Below, piece by piece: positions 6,332 to 7,593 of a stretch of DNA of 7,593 bases. The notes under the pieces were generated by a model, which was not told where the DNA came from, ran no database searches, and saw only the letters and a list, made by a program, of their open reading frames with translations. Source of the DNA: Methanosaeta sp. UBA80 (GTDB lineage: Archaea > Halobacteriota > Methanosarcinia > Methanotrichales > Methanotrichaceae); the NCBI GenBank assembly GCA_002505805.1, contig DAWB01000243.1:741-8333 (forward strand), written 5' to 3'. A program made the translations under genes and the position numbers. Position 1 is the stretch's first letter, and each line of letters starts with the position of its first letter.

Positions 6332-6379
6332 GAGAATGTCCGGGAGATGGACTGAAAATGCCATCCTCCCCGGACTCTC
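6332..6379 (-). terminator. Long imperfect hairpin between the DNRLRE-type gene and the Trx-CcdA gene
   Basis: Arms at 6332-6350 and 6361-6379 pair over about 17 positions with small bulges around a 10-nt loop. The core pairs GTCCGGG with CCCGGAC, and the loop-proximal part pairs ATGG with CCAT. It starts about 19 nt after the stop codon of the surface-protein gene. There is no T-run directly downstream on the minus strand, so it may be an mRNA 3'-end stabiliser or processing site, or a leader element of the next gene, rather than a classical terminator. Confidence 0.4.
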
Positions 6380-6397
6380 ATTTCATCCTACTATATT

Positions 6398-6970
6398 CTA
6401 CTCTATAGTGTCATAAACCAAGGTCGGCTCCTCACCCTCGGAAGACTCGCTGGAGAAGAATGCCACCGAGGCGTCGTCCTCCGCCACTAAAACGATGGAG
6501 TAGGGGCAGCCTTCGGTGCAGGTCTCTACTGCCTTCTTGATTATGTCAGTCACATCGATGGTGTAGCTCTTTTCCTGGCTGATATCAATAGTCTGGGATG
6601 AGACGCTGTTATCGTAATCCTCTTTATCGGACCAGGTGGCTGCATCAAATGTCGCGCCATGCAGGAAGTAAGCGGTGATCTTGCCCGGCCTTTCCACCTG
6701 GGCGGCATCGACGGTCAGTGTCGCGGAATCTATCTGTTCCGGGTCAAATACACCCTGCGAGCCCAATATGTTGATTATGCTCAGGTAAACCTCTTTGGCT
6801 GGCTCTCCTCCCACCGAGGTGGCCCAGAGCAGATCGTTATCTGAAAAGCTCTGACTGGCATTTGCCGCATCCATATAGGTATCTACATCCATCTCGGCGG
6901 TGAAGCTCCCTGCTCCGGCTGTGGCTGCCAGCAGCAGAAAGATGCTGATAAGTGATTGCAAATATCTCAA
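6398..6970 (-). CDS. Small secreted protein with DNRLRE / disaggregatase-related beta domain
   Basis: Exported protein of about 190 residues, probably a cell-surface or carbohydrate-interacting beta-sandwich. Residues 1-20 are a signal peptide (MRYLQSLISIFLLLAATAGA). The rest is one domain resembling the DNRLRE/CBM96-like modules abundant in Methanosarcinales surface proteins: opening VDTYMDAANAS (29-39), IDSATLTV (80-87), the ATFDAATWSD strand-loop (106-115), YTIDVTDII (136-144), and the closing FFSSESS...PTLVY (171-186). C151 and C155 could form a disulfide. The family assignment rests on motif order and is not certain. The start is TTG at 6970, because GGAGGA (6977-6982) lies 6 nt upstream and gives a compact signal peptide; the ATG at 7027 would add 19 unlikely residues. 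It diverges from the beta-helix gene across a 158-bp intergenic region. Confidence 0.75.
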   Translation of the reverse strand: MRYLQSLISIFLLLAATAGAGSFTAEMDVDTYMDAANASQSFSDNDLLWATSVGGEPAKEVYLSIINILGSQGVFDPEQIDSATLTVDAAQVERPGKITAYFLHGATFDAATWSDKEDYDNSVSSQTIDISQEKSYTIDVTDIIKKAVETCTEGCPYSIVLVAEDDASVAFFSSESSEGEEPTLVYDTIE

Positions 6971-6976
6971 TTGAAT

Positions 6977-6982
6977 TCCTCC
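6977..6982 (-). promoter_or_regulatory. Ribosome-binding site that fixes the TTG start of the DNRLRE-type gene
   Basis: The minus strand reads GGAGGA, followed by 6 nt and TTG (6970-6968). It lies inside the longer ATG-7027 reading, so it argues for the shorter protein, whose first residues form a normal signal peptide. Confidence 0.7.
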
Positions 6983-7005
6983 ACGAGGGCTAAATCTATT
7001 CGAAC

Positions 7006-7015
7006 AAATAAAAAG
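7006..7015 (-). promoter_or_regulatory. Possible TATA box of the DNRLRE-type gene
   Basis: The minus strand reads CTTTTTATTT. Initiation about 27 bp downstream (near 6983) would start the transcript at the GGAGGA site, leaving a leader of about 13 nt. It overlaps the upstream extension of the open frame, again supporting the TTG start. Confidence 0.4.
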
Positions 7016-7054
7016 GCTTGCGATCATATGTACCTTATGTAAGCCCGACCAGGG

Positions 7055-7077
7055 ACATATAATGAATCAGTTTAAAT
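7055..7077 (+). promoter_or_regulatory. Possible TATA boxes of the beta-helix gene
   Basis: Two AT boxes occur, CATATAAT (7055-7062) and TTTAAAT (7071-7077). They predict initiation near 7086 or 7101, leaving leaders of roughly 28-43 nt before the GTG at 7129. Either could work; nothing in the sequence decides between them. Confidence 0.3.
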
Positions 7078-7128
7078 CCTCCCTGCAATTACGTTAGATT
7101 TATTAACCTCACTGCAGCTTGAGGGAAG

Positions 7129-7593
7129 GTGAATCTCCTGAGAAATATGGTCTATTGCATACTGTTGGCTGCCTTGCTCGTATCCTCCCTGGCAGATGGA
7201 GCGACGCTGCAGGTGAGCTCCGATCTGCAGTCGGCAATCGATGCCGCCTCCAGCGGCGATACTCTTGAGGTTGCGTCCGGCCTCTACGATAAAATTACAG
7301 TGGAAAAGAGCCTTACCCTTATGGGAAATGGTGCCGTCATCCGGGCCGGCGGCAGGGACGCATGCATCGCCATCAGCGCAGATAACGTGACCATCTCCGG
7401 CTTTCTGGTTGAGAAGGGATTTTATGGAATAAAGCTGGACCATGTCAGGGGCTGCAATATAAGCAACAACACCGTCATTTATTGCGCCCAGCCGGGCATA
7501 GCTCTGCTTTATTCGGATAAAAATATCATCAGCGGCAACAATGCCAGCTTCAACGGCATAGTGGGAGAGGGCTGGTACGGCATATACCTCTCC
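7129..7593 (+). CDS. Secreted right-handed parallel beta-helix (NosD/PbH1-type) protein, N-terminal part, cut by window edge
   Basis: Predicted exported surface protein; 155 residues are present and the frame is open to the last base. An N-terminal signal peptide (about 1-24) is followed by LQVSSDLQSAIDAASSGDTLEVASG (27-51), the usual cap of pectin-lyase-like folds. The coils begin at SLTLMGNGAVI (61-71) and continue as repeats of about 22-24 residues with the NxI/NNxxx rhythm: ADNVTISGFLVEKGFYGIKL, GCNISNNTVIYC and KNIISGNNASFN. Such proteins are often sugar-binding, sugar-cleaving or simply structural; no catalytic residues are identifiable here. GTG at 7129 is chosen because GAGGG lies 4 nt upstream and it keeps an arginine in the signal n-region. 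Alternatives are CTG 7138, with GGTGA ideally spaced, and ATG 7147, which has no well-placed ribosome site and lacks a basic residue. A DNRLRE-type gene diverges from the same intergenic region. Confidence 0.8.
   Translation, partial: MNLLRNMVYCILLAALLVSSLADGATLQVSSDLQSAIDAASSGDTLEVASGLYDKITVEKSLTLMGNGAVIRAGGRDACIAISADNVTISGFLVEKGFYGIKLDHVRGCNISNNTVIYCAQPGIALLYSDKNIISGNNASFNGIVGEGWYGIYLS

Noticed and set aside
7072..7443. 123-codon minus-strand open frame near the right end
   Set aside because: It is antisense to the beta-helix frame, which has a signal peptide and regular repeats, and it also covers the divergent promoter region.
1..7593. CRISPR array, tRNA/rRNA gene, transposase or defence-system genes
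   Set aside because: Reading both strands showed no spaced direct repeats, no cloverleaf-like segment with conserved T-loop bases, and no recombinase or defence motifs.

Overview
The window looks like a chromosomal segment of a methanogenic archaeon, most likely from the Methanosarcinales/Methanotrichales side (a Methanothrix-like organism is the best guess). The reasons are the start of a group II chaperonin (thermosome), a fused formaldehyde-activating enzyme/hexulose-6-phosphate synthase of the type found in methanogens, archaeal TATA-like boxes 20-60 bp upstream of most starts, strong Shine-Dalgarno sites, TTG/GTG starts, and surface-protein domains common in Methanosarcinales. The placement is inferred from reading protein sequence, not from a database search. 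Most genes are GC-rich, but the nuclease gene is clearly AT-richer.

Layout from left to right. (1) On the minus strand, the N-terminal 88 codons of a thermosome subunit run off the left edge. (2) A minus-strand integral membrane protein of an unnamed conserved family follows. (3) A plus-strand secreted staphylococcal-nuclease-type enzyme has a cysteine-rich C-terminal zinc-binding-like module. (4) Converging on it from the minus strand is a membrane-anchored alkaline-phosphatase-superfamily hydrolase. (5) The minus-strand fae-hps fusion comes next. (6) Then a minus-strand thioredoxin-fold domain fused to a CcdA/DsbD-like membrane electron carrier. (7) Then a small minus-strand secreted protein with a DNRLRE/disaggregatase-related beta domain. 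(8) Diverging from it, a plus-strand secreted parallel beta-helix protein runs off the right edge.

Genes 7, 6, 5 and 4 all read leftwards with gaps of 118, 65 and 182 bp. They may be partly co-transcribed, but each has a plausible TATA box, so they are probably several short units. Functionally, six of the eight genes encode membrane or exported products (nuclease, phosphatase-like hydrolase, thiol-disulfide carrier, two surface proteins and one polytopic membrane protein). The thermosome and Fae-Hps are cytoplasmic housekeeping functions. A link between the thiol-disulfide carrier and the cysteine-rich exported nuclease is attractive but is only inference.

No tRNA, rRNA, CRISPR array, insertion sequence or defence system was seen, and there is no gene-free stretch above 300 bp. 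The most checkable oddities are an asparagine in place of the usual lysine in the DxKxxD catalytic signature of the Hps domain, the Trx-first order of the CcdA fusion, the 12-cysteine nuclease, and a long imperfect hairpin between the surface-protein gene and the Trx-CcdA gene.
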